Shown here in pieces: positions 23,868-35,961 of a stretch of 64,000 nt of DNA. The notes below the pieces were generated by a model. The model had not been told where the DNA came from. It saw nothing but the letters and a program-made list of their open reading frames with translations, and searched no databases. Within the stretch, counting starts at the first letter, position 1. Each line of letters opens with the position of its first letter. The position numbers were made by a program, and so were the translations under genes. Source of the DNA: Epiperipatus broadwayi (taxonomy: Eukaryota > Onychophora > Udeonychophora > Euonychophora > Peripatidae); contig JAQFVV010000284.1 in NCBI GenBank assembly GCA_028023455.1, positions 942,246-1,006,245 of the forward strand, written 5' to 3'.

Positions 23868-24665
23868 CTTTTAAATGGAGCAATTCACCTTTCAGATAAG
23901 TCACATCTGAAAGAAGAAATACAGCATATTAATAGTGTTTTATTAGCAAATAGATATAATTATAAATATATTTAAAAAGTTTTATTACAAACCCAAAATG
24001 GACAAAATAGGACACAAAAAAATGATAAATCAGCTATTAGGATTTGTGTTCCATATGTAAAAAAACTACAGACAGTATTGGACATATATTAAAATGCTAT
24101 AATATAAATACAGTCTTCTACTTATCAAAAGATCAGTAATATAATAATCAAGCCTAAAGATTCAACTACTCTTGAATCTCATGATGCTTATCAAATCTCA
24201 TGTGAAAATTTAAAGCTTCTTACATAGGTAAGAGTAATTGTCACATCAGTGTTAGGAGAGATGAACATGCTAATGCAGTTAAACAACATTCAGGTCATAA
24301 AATTGATTTTTCTAGTACCAGGATCATATCTGGATGTGATAATCTCTACCAGTGCAAAATTAGAGAAGGCATTGAAATACTTAAAAGGCCAGATTGTATC
24401 AATAAGTGGGATGATACATGCAAACCTTTTCCTATTTGGAAATATTTCTTTTAAAAAACATTCTTAATTTAACATTTTCACTATTGGTGGAAATTTAACA
24501 TTTTTTCAAATCAGTGATTATAGCACCTCTACAACCATCTTTCTACCTTTTATCATCCAGTAGATGACTTGTGTGATCAAGTCGAAACATCATGTATTAA
24601 TATTTGAATTTTTGACATGGATGAACCCGCAAAATGTGTCTTTTATATATGCAATCCGTGAAAAT
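23868..24665 (+). pseudogene. Penelope-like RT/GIY-YIG fragment, right arm
   Basis: Plus-strand reading gives EEIQHINSVLLANRYN, then NDKSAIRICVPYVKKLQ and SNIIIKPKDSTTLES. These fit the Penelope RT C-terminus and linker (...I..L..N.Y..., ..IPYVK.L..., V..KP...). The nuclease starts as DAYQISCEN (GIY changed to DAY at 24186-24191). A one-base deletion then shifts the frame before ASYIGKSNCHISVRRDEHAN, where YIG is intact (24221-24229). It continues through HKIDFSSTRIISGCDNLYQ and IREGIEILKRPDCINKWDD to TAA. The open frame at 24249-24467 is an out-of-frame shadow. Confidence 0.75.
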
Positions 24666-26100
24666 ATCTGTATCAACATATATATATATATATATATATA
24701 TATTAACCCTCTCCCATAACCTCCATCTTCTTCACTTATTTACTTTATTATATTTATAATTGCCCAGGCACCAATTCTATGCAAAATAGAATAAATTTAT
24801 AATTATAAATTATATTTAAACTTATTTAAAAGGTTTTATATGATAACTATTCCATGGACTAGCTCAGTTGAGATTATAGGATATGGTCTTTATATATGAG
24901 GCCAACAAGGATGATAAAATGTCTATAAACAATAATACTATAAGATTAATTTAAATATGTTCAGAGCATCTATTCAATACTAAAACTATTGCAAAATTGA
25001 CAATTATTACATTTATTATAGGATAGATAATGATTAGGACCGGGTACCTTTATATCCATATCACTATCTATTCCAAGCAAAGTAAAATATATTATTAGCA
25101 TTGTAATACTGAGATTTATTACCACCAGACAAATTAAATAAATTGACTTCTACTGGCAAATCTCTATGCTATGTTAACTATATATGTGTGTGTGTGTGTG
25201 GAAATAGAGAATCGAACTTAAATAGTCAAGCAATTCGTTTGGACTTTTAATTCATTAAAATATTTATTAAAAAAAAAAAAAGAAAGACAAAAGAAATAAT
25301 TATAATAAAAAAAATATTATTTATGCACCTTGATAACCAATTACATCTCTTTTCAGGCAAAATCGAAATTGACTACTATTTAATATGTTAATTATATATA
25401 TATAATTTCGGATATGTGCATTTGATTATATTGTAAATATAATGTATTCATGAAATATATTTATTAGATTATTTATAAACTTGTATGATGCCATGAATCA
25501 ATCATCTTTTACATATTATAAAAAATTATATAACACTTATCTGTTACAATCGGTGTAAGTCATCTAGCAGTAACTATACAAAATAAATAAAGGCAGGGAA
25601 AAATAATAACCAAACACTTATACCTATATGCTTAAGAGTTAACGAATATCTCCAAACTTAATCTACATAATCTAATTGCCCCTTGACTATTTCTACCTTC
25701 AATTCACATTCAATATACTTCCTATTTACTGAACTTATAAGGTTTTAATTCTTTATTTTCTTTTAAATATACTTCATTAGCTAAATTGCATAATAAATAC
25801 AACATCTTTAAAATAATAATCTATAGCATCACGCACACATCCGAATATCTAGAATCACCTATAATATAATTTATAAATCATACAAAATAATAAATTATCA
25901 TACTCTAATGATAATGAAATTACATTGTTTTTTTTTTTAAAAAAAGAACACAAAACAAAAACAAAAAAAAAAATTGTTTATACATCTATTGTAACCAAAA
26001 AAAAAAAATATTTGTCAATATCCTATTATTACATATTAAGTTTTTTAAAAGAAAATTGAAGGTTGAAAGTTAAAGAAACATACATATTACTTTTAAAACA
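24666..26100. other. Noncoding stretch
   Basis: Contains (TA)n at 24678-24703 and TG-rich (about 25183-25200) simple repeats and A homopolymers near 25930-26010. No gene seen. Confidence 0.6.
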
Positions 26101-26543
26101 ATGGTAATGGTAATGGGAATAAGGCATGGGTCCCATGCCACCCAGAGCATCCCCAGGTTGCGGATAGGGGCATGGCCTTCAGATATGAAGGTTAGCTGCG
26201 AATAAATAAGCAGTCACTGACAATGGGACAACATTCACTATCAGGAAGTGGTGAAGGAGACAGTGGCATGTTTACTTCTATAAAGTGCCACAATTCCTAT
26301 GATGGTGGATGTATAATGGTGAGTGTTGACCGCCATTAAATAAGTCAACACCCCGCTGGGTCAGCAACGGCATTTCTTCCAAGTCAGCGGAAGATCACTA
26401 GAGGTGACAACGATGAGGAGGAAGCAGTAGTTGGATTTTCATTTTATGGGATTTGGCTAGCACACTAAGCCTATTATAGAGGTTATTGCTGGGCAAAGAA
26501 GGCAATGGGAAACCACTTTGTCTTATAATTCCCTTGTTTTATT
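26101..26543 (+). other. 5' leader of the LINE
   Basis: This non-coding segment is distinctly GC-richer than its flanks. It contains the self-complementary GGCATGGGTCCCATGCC (26123-26139), other short complementary blocks (GCATCCCC, GGGGCATGG), and near its end GGCAATGGGAAACCACTTTG, a sequence typical of leaders of this LINE group. It precedes the first Met of the endonuclease frame at 26544. A structured leader could hold a ribozyme or internal promoter, but neither can be shown by eye. Confidence 0.6.
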
Positions 26544-29513
26544 ATGAGTATGTCTACAGAAATCATTACGTTTGGTGTTGAGACCTTAGTTAAGAATAAC
26601 TTTGGTGTCTTACCTGGCAGGAGTGGACATGAGGCTACTCAGGTCGTCAACCTGCAAAATCCTCATAAATATAATTCATTGAGAGGGGATACACTGAGAA
26701 TTGGAACGTGGAATGTTAGATCTTTGAGGAAAGGTGGAAAATTGGAGAATTTGAAAAGAGAGTTGCATTTGAATAATATTGATGTAATGGGATTAAGTGA
26801 AGTGAGATGGGAGGGATGTGGAGAAGTAAGTAGTGGAGATGTAAAGTTGTTTTATTCAGGTGGTGATAGGTCAATTAATGGTGTTGGCATTGCTGTGATG
26901 AAGAAAATATGGAATAGTGTGGCAAAGGTATGATGGTATTAATGATAGACTGATGGTGATGAGAATAAATGCAAGTCCTAGGGCTTTGGTAATTATACAA
27001 GTTTATATGCCAACTAGTACTCATAATGATAGTGAAATTGATGAAATGTATGAGAAGATAGAAGAGAGTATTCAATGTGAAGGAAAAAACGCATGTATAT
27101 TGCTATTGGAGGATTGGAATGCTGTTGTGGGGAAAGGTAGGGAAGAGAAAATTGTTGGAAATTATGGTATTGGAAAAAGAAATGAAAGGGGTAGTCGACT
27201 TGTACAATTTTGTAAAGAGAATGGGTTTGTCATTGCAAACACTTGTTTTAAAAATCATATTAGAAGATTGTATACATGGAAAGCTCCAGGTAACAAAGAA
27301 CGTTATCAAATTGATTATATACTGATTCAGAATAGATATAAGAATGCTGTTAAGGGTTCACATGCTTTGCCAGGTGCTGATATAGATTCGGATCATAATT
27401 TGGTGATGGCTAAATTAAAGTTAAGTTTAAAAAGAATTAAAAGAGGGAAAAGATACACAAGATGGGACTTGGATAAATTGAGACAAATGGAAAAAGGAAA
27501 ATTTGGTTTAATATGTGAAAATGAATTTAAAAGAATTGTTCAGGATGGGAACTATATTAATAGCTCTGATGAGTGTTGGAATAGAATTAAAGAGGGATTC
27601 TTGAAAATAGCAAAAAATGAAATAGGTATTATTCATACGAGAAAAGCTAAAAGACCTTGGATAACTGAAGGTATATTAGAAAAGATGGAAGTGCAGAGAT
27701 GGTGAAAGAATGTAAATACTGAGGAAGGGCAAAAGGAATATAGGAAATTTAACAATGAATTAAGAAGAGAAACAGATTTAGCAAAAGAAAAGTGTTTGGA
27801 GCATGAATGTAAAGAGATAGAAAGGTTCAACCGATGAAAAGATATGATCTAGCATTTGATAGAATACAAAGTATTTCTTGGGAGAAAAAGACATGGGTAG
27901 CAAGTGAGATTGCGGATAAGAAGGTTAACCGATAGTAATGATATATTAAAAAGATGGGAAGAATATATTCGGTATCTGTTTAGTAGAGGAAATAATTTAA
28001 TTAGTTATGAACTTGAAAATGAAGAAGATGTTGCAATGGATGATAGAGGGATGGACATAGTGCCAGATGAAGTAAGAAAGGCAATCACACAAACGAAGAA
28101 TGGTAAGGCTATTGGACTTGATGCAGTACCTATAGAATTTTTGAGAGAAATGGGAGAATTTACTATGAAGGAATTAGTTGGACTTTGCAATTTGATATAT
28201 AATAATGGAGTTTGGTCTGAAGATTTTTTAAGAACTATAGTGATTCCAATTGCTAAAAAGAAGAAGGCTGTTAAATGTGAAGAGTATAGGACAATAAGTG
28301 TATTGTCTCATGTTTCTAAGGTGTTATTGAGGATTTTAACTCAAAGGATTTATGGGAAGGTTGACTATTATATTGCTGAAGAACAGTTTGGTTTTCGGAA
28401 AGGGAAAAGCACAAGAGATGCTATTGGTATTATTAGGACAATTGCAGAAAGATATATTGAAAGAGATAAAGGAATTGGTATATGTTTTGTAGATTTAGAA
28501 AAGGCATTTGATAGAGTAAGCTGGAATAAACTGATGTCTATCTTAAGAGATAAAGGAGTATTCTGGAAAGAAAGACGATTGATATGGAATATGTATAATG
28601 GGCAAAGAATAAGAGTTAGATGTGGATGTAATGAGACTGATGAAGTGAATATAGAAAGTGGAGTTAGGCAAGGATGTAGTATGTCACCTGTTTTGTTTAA
28701 TATTTATTTAGAAGATATGCTAAATAATTATTTGGACTGTGGAGGAGCAAATGTTGGAGGGAGAGTAATAAATTGTATAAGATTTGCAGATGATATGGCT
28801 CTTATTGCTGAGGAAGAAAAGGATCTTCAGAATATGTTGAATAAATTGGAAGAAGGATGTATGGCATATGGAATGAAGATTAATATTGAAAAGACTCTAA
28901 GTGTTTATGGATAGGGAGAGATGCAAAAAGACTGCAAATTGGAATCCATGATGACATGGTGCAGTAGGTGAAGGGATTTAGATATTTGGGTTGTTGGTTG
29001 AGTGAGGATGGAAGAAGTGAAAATGAAGTTAAAAGAAGAATAGCATTGGCAAAGGTGACATTTGTAAAAAGAAAGAAGATATTTTGTGGACCTATGGAAA
29101 GAGAATTAATGAAAAGATTAATTAAATGTTATGTGTGGAGTGTATTAATGTATGGTTGTGAGACATGGACATTGAGTAATAGAATTAAGAAATGACTGGA
29201 AGCTTTTGAGATGTGGACATGGAGAAAAATGGAAAAAATCAGTTGGGTGAATAAAATAACAAATGAAGTTTTGAAAAGAGTTAAGGAGGAAAGAAGATTG
29301 ATTGAAAGTATCAAAGAGAGAAAGAGAAACTGGATTGGACATATACTAAGAAAAGATTATAGTTTAATGAAAGATGTTTTGAAAGCAATGGTGAGTGGAA
29401 ATAAAAAAAAGGGACGGAAGAGATTGACATTATTGGATGATATACGAGATGGAAGGTGGTATGTGGAATTGAGGAAGTGGGCAAGGAAGAGAATGGAATG
29501 GAAGAATGGATGA
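26544..29513 (+). pseudogene. LINE endonuclease-reverse transcriptase ORF, broken
   Basis: The first frame (26544-26933) opens MSMSTEIITF and holds the start of the endonuclease: LRIGTWNVRSLRKGGKLENL, then LSEVRWEG and NGVGIAV. A frameshift near 26930 moves to the next frame (to 27705), which has VYMPTSTHNDSEI and EDWNAVVGKG (usually GDFNA). It then has IDYILIQNR and the catalytic ADIDSDHNLVM block, and stops at TGA 27703-27705. The homology continues (NTEEGQKEYRKFNNELRRET) through a further stop and frame change near 27835-27905. RT follows at 27904-28914 with NGKAIGLDAVPIEFL, FVDLEKAFDRVSW (28486 on), SGVRQGCSMSPVLFNIYLED and the catalytic FADD at 28783-28794. After a stop at 28912-28914 a shifted frame gives FRYLGCWLSEDGRS and YGCETWTL, then a TGA at 29193-29195. 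The end carries WIGHILRKD. The EN nicks target DNA and the RT copies RNA at the nick; this copy cannot act. Confidence 0.85.
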
Positions 29514-29576
29514 ATTGATGTGGTGACTACTCTCTGGACCTGTCTATTGGACAGACTACTATTGATTGATGGTAAA

Positions 29577-30806
29577 TTATAACATAAAAAAAATGTCTAT
29601 CCGATTGTTAAGCATAACTTGTTAAGAATGATAAGAGTTTTTTTTATCCTAGAATTCCGTGACCGGTGTTAAAAATGATATTTGCATGCATTGACATTAT
29701 TTCACTATATATATACGCAACCAGCAAAGTTATACGGTAGAAAATGATCCTCTGGTTATAAAATTAAGTAGATAATTTTTTTTATTTTAAATTTTAATTT
29801 GCAGAAGATTGATAAAAAATGATTAGAATTTAATATTAGGCATTTGGTTTTAGCATCTAATGAAAAAAATTGTGCTAGCATTATTTTATACAATTTTGCC
29901 ATTTTAATATTACTTACTTTTGGCAATATCTTGAAATAAATTATATTACTTATCTTACATGACATCAAGGTATTTTTAAAAGGTAGAAAACCTGAACCAT
30001 AGCTTAATAGAAGTTTGGGGCTGATTTTCCTCTGGGTCAATCTCTTCATGGTTTTATTACTCCAGTAGTATAACAAAATTTTTCCATAAACATATCATTA
30101 GAATCCTTGCAATGTTTTTTTTTTTTTTTAATATTTGTAATACTTTTAGAGAGTTATTGATTCCTTTAAGTTTTTTTTCTTCTTCCTCTGAGTTTTTTTT
30201 TTTTTACTTTCAAGTTTTACACTCTATGTCTTTCTCCCTTCACGCCCTCTGTGTTTCTATGACAATCAACTTTGGAAGCTTGCCAAAAATATTATTTATA
30301 AAAATTTTAACTATAAAATGTTTAAATATAATAAACATAGTAATAAAAAAAATATTAAATACTAATTATTAATTTTAGAAATGTTATTTACTATTACAAA
30401 TAATCTTTATCATTTTTAAAACATAAGATTCTAAGACAATATATAATCAGTAACTTATAAATAGAATATATTAAAGCAAATTCTAATTAATAATATATTT
30501 ATGTGTCTTCCTATTATGATATGTAAATCCTTTACTATACACAAACATCTACCACTAAACATATAGTCCAAAACTCCACCCATCAATATACCCATTTAAA
30601 ATTTTGATTTTGTTAAAATCCTAACTTCAACTAGCAAATTACATCACAATTTAAGTTTAATTTTCCTAAAAACTCACTTTTAAATATTAGATTATATCAC
30701 AATTCATTTTTCTCAACTATTTACTTTCAGCCATTGTTAGCACAAATGTGACCTTCCCACATTTCTTTCTGGTGCCAACCTGGAAAGTTACAATATATAT
30801 ATATAA
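29577..30806. other. Noncoding stretch
   Basis: AT-rich with T homopolymers near 30115-30215. The open frame at 29756-30076 (minus) has no recognisable protein features beyond Lys/Ile richness expected from composition. Confidence 0.6.
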
Positions 30807-31258
30807 TTAAGTTCCAACCAGTAACTACCTAAACATTCACAGTAAAATATAGTAATCAATATTTCTCACTGCTGTCAAGGCAACCTTCACACCTTTTAAT
30901 AGCAAGAATGGAATCCATTCTTACTAATGGTCTATTGAATATATATGAACACTTAAAGCTTGCAACTTGACTACAGAGTATGAAATATTGATACATTGAA
31001 GTTTAAATAAACCTCTTTAAACATGAAATAAACATGTCACTGTAATGCAGACTAATAAATAGTCAATTAACATTACAAACTGCAATACTTTTAAATTGCC
31101 CGTATATTATTTAGAAATAATAAGCGAAATAGTGCCTAAAGCTAATCTGGGATAATGATATCATTAAGTTCCAATCAGTAACCACCTAAACATTCACAGT
31201 AAAATATAGTAATCAATATTTGTCACTGCTGTCAAGGCAACCTTCACACCTTTTAATA
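30807..31258 (+). repeat. Satellite-like repeat B, ~1.27 monomers of 357 bp
   Basis: The unit starts TTAAGTTCCAACCAGTAAC at 30807 and restarts TTAAGTTCCAATCAGTAAC at 31164, an offset of 357 bp. Both copies carry CCTAAACATTCACAGTAAAA and TCAAGGCAACCTTCACACC. The second copy breaks off into a short (TA)n at about 31258. The same monomer appears at 35938-36790 in both orientations. Confidence 0.9.
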
Positions 31259-34200
31259 TATATATATTCTAACCCAATAAATATTATTAGTTTAGTTTAT
31301 TTATTACTCGCACTTTCTTTTTTTTCACTTTTCACTTTATTTGCACCCATGACACTAATTTTTCAGGTTGTTGTTAAGGCAACCAAAATAAAGCAACATA
31401 TCCATTAATTTTCCAATATGATCTAAAATACTTTTCATATAATACAATTGTACATTCAATTCTCTTAAGCCATGCCACGATTGTAATAACAACAATAATT
31501 GATCACTTATTAATTTAAAGAATAATTATAATAATATTAATCTCAGGGTTCTTTGTTTCATGTAAGGAAATGCTCGGCAGTATTGTGTTGTCGCATATGA
31601 CTGGCATTCTGGTCGGCTATAGGAAACATTTATTTTACTTAAATTTAATGTGTCTTCATCTCTCATATCAACTGCTATATTATTTAAAGAGATGATAATT
31701 CTATTCAATAATGACATATAATTTTGAATAACACAGCCCTTTTTTTTTTTCAGAATCTCAGTCAGAATAATAAAAAGACAAGGGTGCTTTTTGTGTCCTT
31801 CCATCATCCATGACAACACAATAATATAACTAAGATTTATTACTTAGACAATTTAACTAAATGGGAATGGAATAATGTGCAACCAAAGTTAATGGTTTGG
31901 GAATAAATTCATTTTTTTTTTTTTTTTTTACACAAAGGTGAATGTTTAGTCTTAAGTTTTCAACTCCATAAATAATTATCATTAAACTAAAATATAATGA
32001 CATATTCCGATCTGCTTAACTTTATTTATCTGGTATATTAAGTTTTTAAGAATTTGGAATGATTTCGGACTCAAGAAAAGGTTTTGCAAATATTGTGCAA
32101 ACACTTATATTTAGCATATAAAAACAAAAAAAATGAATCTACAACAAATTTTAACAAGACTATAATTTATTATTATCACAAAAAAAAATATATATGAACA
32201 TTTATTCAATAATCCCATAGTAATACAAAAATATAAAATATAACTGACATTAATCTGTATACTCTTTTGGTTATGGACTAGAGGTTACTACTTCTCCTGT
32301 ATGCAATCATATGGATTGATTAACTAAAAGTACATTTCATTACCAATACATTGTTTATTAAATTTTGGTAACCTTGTAGAAGCTTTTATTCAAAATTATT
32401 GACTAACTATTTTTTTTTTTAAAAATGATTAATCCAATCATATGCAATACGCAAAATATTAAATTTATTTCTAATACATTTACTTTGTTTATGGTCTTTA
32501 ATGGGATAACCTATTCTAATTATAGGCCAGTTATCAGAAGTTACACTTACCATCTTACATTTAACTTAATGCTAACTTAAGTTATGATACAAATTTTATT
32601 CATACGTATAATTTTAAATATGAGTATTATTTAATTACTAACCAGAATTAAATATTGCATTTGAATATTCCTTCAGTAAATTAGCGTTTTAAATTACGCA
32701 ATTTTAATTACTTTCTCCATTGATTTACTTGTCAAATACTAGCAATATTTAGCAGCACAATACAGATATTGATCTTAGTTACTAACGCACTATTTATACT
32801 AAAGTGGATCTTAAGGAACTAACACCTCCAATATAACCTTTATCTTGCCCGAACTTTCAAAATTAAGCACAATAATCAACACCTTCCATGGTGGAGCTAT
32901 CTTTATTTTCACATGAGGAATATGAAATAATCACGAAGGTCTGTAAAGTAATCTACTACATTAAAATATTTTGGTGGTTTCTTGCCTCTTACTTGGGCAT
33001 ACAACGAACACACACCAAATACAATCCTCTCCTGGGATTTAAACGAATGAAGCATACTAAATGCTAGATAAATTCTTGATCGTCCTATCTATGAGAATCG
33101 ATCACTTGGGCTATAAACATACCCGAACATTATATTTAAAATCTTCCTCTCATGGAAAACAGAGCTTTTGGGGAGATCATTTTTCATCCCACAAAATAAA
33201 TACATTATAATTATTACCTATGCGAATATTAAGCATATACCAATGCTATATCTGGGCAGGATAAGTAAATACACTGATTATAATAAACTTATGTTACCGG
33301 GTATACTTTGATCAACATCTGAAATCAATGGACATCATAGAATAAAAGTATAATAATTTTAATTTTAATAAAGGAACATTCAAAATAGTTGGTAGCATAC
33401 TATCTTAAACTAAATAAAGTGGATGTGTTATTTAAGAATAATTAGGAATAAATTCCTCAATTAATACAGTATAAATACGTTTCAAAACTTTAACAAGAAA
33501 TATTTTGTTATAGCATTTTTTTTTTTTTTTAGTTACTTCTGATAATTTTCAATATTTATTTTACCCCTTAAATATCTAAATATTTTTCTTTTACGTATCT
33601 AACATACAAAATTTCTACCTACAATTGTATGTAATAATTAAAACATATTTTATAGATTTTTTCTTTCGTGTTAAATATCAACTTAACCTATAATAATTAT
33701 ATTAAAACATACCTTTGTCATTACAAGGCTATTAAATATCACTTGACCATACAGACTTTAACCTATGTGATATAACAAAAAAAAATACATATCATTTATA
33801 ACTTAGTTTTAAACAATCATTAATTAACAAGTGCATATTCTCTCATTAGAAAATGTTTTTCTGTTGAGCAATTGGTCCAGGTGAAGAGCTTTATCCAGTC
33901 GTATTTCATGAAGCAAGTTTAAAAACAATAAACGCATGGTATTATTTCCTTTAAATAAAAGTTTTCTCTTATTTTGTGTGTTTAATAAATTAGGTAAAGA
34001 AAAATATAGCAGAATTGAAGATTAATTCTTACTTGAATTAAACTACTACAATTTTGGGATCCAAGAAAATAAAATATACATATTCTAACATAATGAACAG
34101 TTGACGATAGACGATAAACATACACAATATTTTTTTTTTATTGACGATACGTATACTTATTAGCTAGCTTACTTATGGACGAAAATGCGCAATTTTCCGA

Positions 34201-35618
34201 GAGATTATTAGGATAATAACTGCAGTCAATTTACGTGTACAGGAAGTTTTAATAACTCCAACTGATGTGTAATATAATATATCATTTATTTTTATCATTA
34301 AGTCACTAAGATATTTGGTTTTGTTCATACTTTAGGAATTATAAATTTTTTTTAACGGTAACTTCTCCGTAAGAATGCCCCTATATAACTTTTCCTATAT
34401 TTACTCTGAGAAAGTTTATATATTTTTTTTATTTTTTTAATAAAAAATATACAGGTGCATAATTTAATCTTATTTATCATTATTATTATTTCCAGACAAT
34501 TCGTGGTGAATAAAACATATTTTAACGTATGTAACTACATTACTTGTAAAGGCAGACAATATTGAGAAAGAGCGCGAAAATGTTTCTAGTTGATTTTCCT
34601 TGGTTTCAAAATATTTCTTTCAATTATTTTTTTTTCTTTCTATACCAAGAAAATATCAATAAATGACATAAAGTTAATAAATAATTATTTCTCACTTGGA
34701 AATCATTTATCTTCCTTAATTTAGACATAATAACACTTTTCATGATTCCCTTAGTTAATTCTGTCATTTTTTAACTTTAGCATGAGACAATAAATTTTTA
34801 AGTATAAAAGGTCTTTAAATAGGTAGATGGCAAAGAAAATCAGGATATCTTATCAAAAAAATTTAGCCACACATTATATTATTAAAATTTTACTTTGATT
34901 ACATTTATTTCTGCAAAATAAAATGAAAAAATTGAGTTACCAAATTTCAGCACTGTTCCTTCCTTGAAAACTAAAAGCAGACTATTTTTTTTTTCAAAAA
35001 AAAAATGATCTTGATTATGAAATTGGTTGTTTCATTTTGTTGTTGTTTTTTTTTTTTTTTACTTTAGCGACCTCTTCCAGAAAAATAATCATTTGATTAT
35101 AACATAAACAAAAGAAAGGAAAAACCTATTATAATCATATAGTTTTAGTATTATTTACCTGGATTACAAAGTAATTTGACAATATAAAAAAAAAATAATA
35201 ATAAATACATTAAATTAACAATCAGTGATGTATAATTCTTTAAACATTATTTTTTTTCTTTTTTTTTTAATTCTTTTTTTACAAAAAGAAATTACCAGAA
35301 GTTGTTGTGCTTTATGATAAGACACTCATCCACTCTCCCCTCTACTCATCCAAAATCAATTACTGTTTAGCTTTTATACCATATTAATTTGCTCTAATTA
35401 TTAATATCTCAATTAAATTATTCATGTTCTCTCTTTAAAATGACATTGAGTTATTAAATCTATTAGCTATTCACCCAAAACATGCCAAAGTGAGTGAATA
35501 GCATACTTTATTAATCAATTATTACTATTGTTATTTTATCTTTTTATTTCTTTAAAGAATAGCATTGTTTTCCTGCAGAAATAATGCCAAGTAAACCAAG
35601 TGTCAATAACACTAGGTT

Positions 35619-35622
<4 letters not shown>
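31259..35622. other. Noncoding stretch
   Basis: No gene recognised across more than 4 kb. The open frame at 31526-31819 (minus, 97 codons) shows no domain. T homopolymers are common (31910-31930, 33518-33530, 35040-35060, 35250-35280). Scattered CG dinucleotides at 32650-33320 and 34090-34380 have no accompanying gene signature. Confidence 0.55.

Positions 35623-35650
<28 letters not shown>
35623..35650. repeat. (TA)n microsatellite
   Basis: About 14 TA units abutting the MITE at 35651. Confidence 0.95.
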
Positions 35651-35654
<4 letters not shown>

Positions 35655-35793
35655 AAACCATAAAACAATACAATACTAGATTAAATTTTCACTTGAGAAG
35701 GTCTATTTGTAGTAGATGAAACCATGGTTGTGTAAGGATTTTGGTAAAAATTTTAAAATTTAATCTAGTATTGTATTGTTTTATGGTTTTGCA
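35651..35793. mobile_element. MITE / foldback with 39-bp perfect terminal inverted repeats
   Basis: TGCAAAACCATAAAACAATA... at 35651-35689 is the exact reverse complement of 35755-35793. The intervening 65 bp is unrelated. The left end touches a (TA)n tract. Perfect arms suggest a young element or recent foldback. No coding capacity, and the superfamily is not assigned. Confidence 0.8.
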
Positions 35794-35833
35794 TTTTTAT
35801 TTTTGCTAATATAGTGTTAGACAGTTTTGGTTT

Positions 35834-35844
<11 letters not shown>

Positions 35845-35886
<42 letters not shown>
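35845..35886. repeat. (TA)n microsatellite flanked by ATGTGTG / CACATAT
   Basis: About 21 TA units, with ATATGTGTGTA on the left and TACACATAT on the right, so the tract and its borders are themselves palindromic. Confidence 0.9.
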
Positions 35887-35889
<3 letters not shown>

Positions 35890-35891
<2 letters not shown>

Positions 35892-35961
35892 GTTTTAGGC
35901 ACTATTTCGCTTATATATATATATATATATATATATATAAGCGAAATAGTGCCTAAAACTA
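35890..35961. repeat. Perfect palindrome centred on (TA)n at the edge of satellite B
   Basis: AGTTTTAGGCACTATTTCGC at about 35891-35910, a (TA)n core, then GCGAAATAGTGCCTAAAACT at 35941-35960. The right half is the end of a satellite B monomer, so the palindrome joins two opposed satellite ends across the (TA)n. Confidence 0.9.

Larger units (their letters stand above)
22985..24665. mobile_element. Head-to-head inverted pair of Penelope-like element fragments
   Basis: Two arms of about 800 bp (22985-23812 and 23868-24665) are diverged reverse complements around a 55-bp centre. Each arm encodes, reading outward from the centre, the end of a Penelope RT, a linker, and a GIY-YIG nuclease. The central ends match over about 50 bp (CTTCTTTCAGGTGTGACTTA and its complement). 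The left arm carries a small insertion of about 36 bp that the right arm lacks. The left edge begins just after a short (TA)n (22980-22990) and the right edge ends just before another (24678-24703). Because the arms have decayed differently, the pair is old and not a simple assembly duplication. Confidence 0.8.
26101..29576 (+). mobile_element. Near full-length degenerate LINE (RTE-like endonuclease/RT element)
   Basis: A GC-richer 3.5-kb block contains a 5' leader (26101-26543), an apurinic-type endonuclease, a reverse transcriptase and a C-terminal region, all on the plus strand. It ends with a short 3' tail around TTGATTGATGG near 29570. The protein style, with an RIGTWNVRSL endonuclease start and a FVDLEKAFDRVSW / GVRQGC RT, is that of the LINEs common in insects whose endonuclease is often annotated as craniofacial-development-protein-2-like. 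At least two frameshifts and several in-frame stops make it inactive. Target-site duplications could not be identified. The clade (RTE-like) is assigned by motif only. Confidence 0.85.

Noticed and set aside
22985-24665. The Penelope palindrome as an assembly or library chimera.
   Set aside because: The arms differ by substitutions, an insertion of about 36 bp and a frameshift, with different nuclease residues lost. An artefactual foldback would give identical arms.
27103-29342. Several antisense open frames over the LINE (for example 27103-27309, 27633-27830, 28005-28190, 29129-29342).
   Set aside because: They are shadows of the plus-strand endonuclease/RT coding sequence and have no protein features of their own.
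31526-31819. Minus-strand 97-codon frame.
   Set aside because: Longest unexplained frame in its region but without recognisable motifs. Its length is not remarkable for the number of frames examined.
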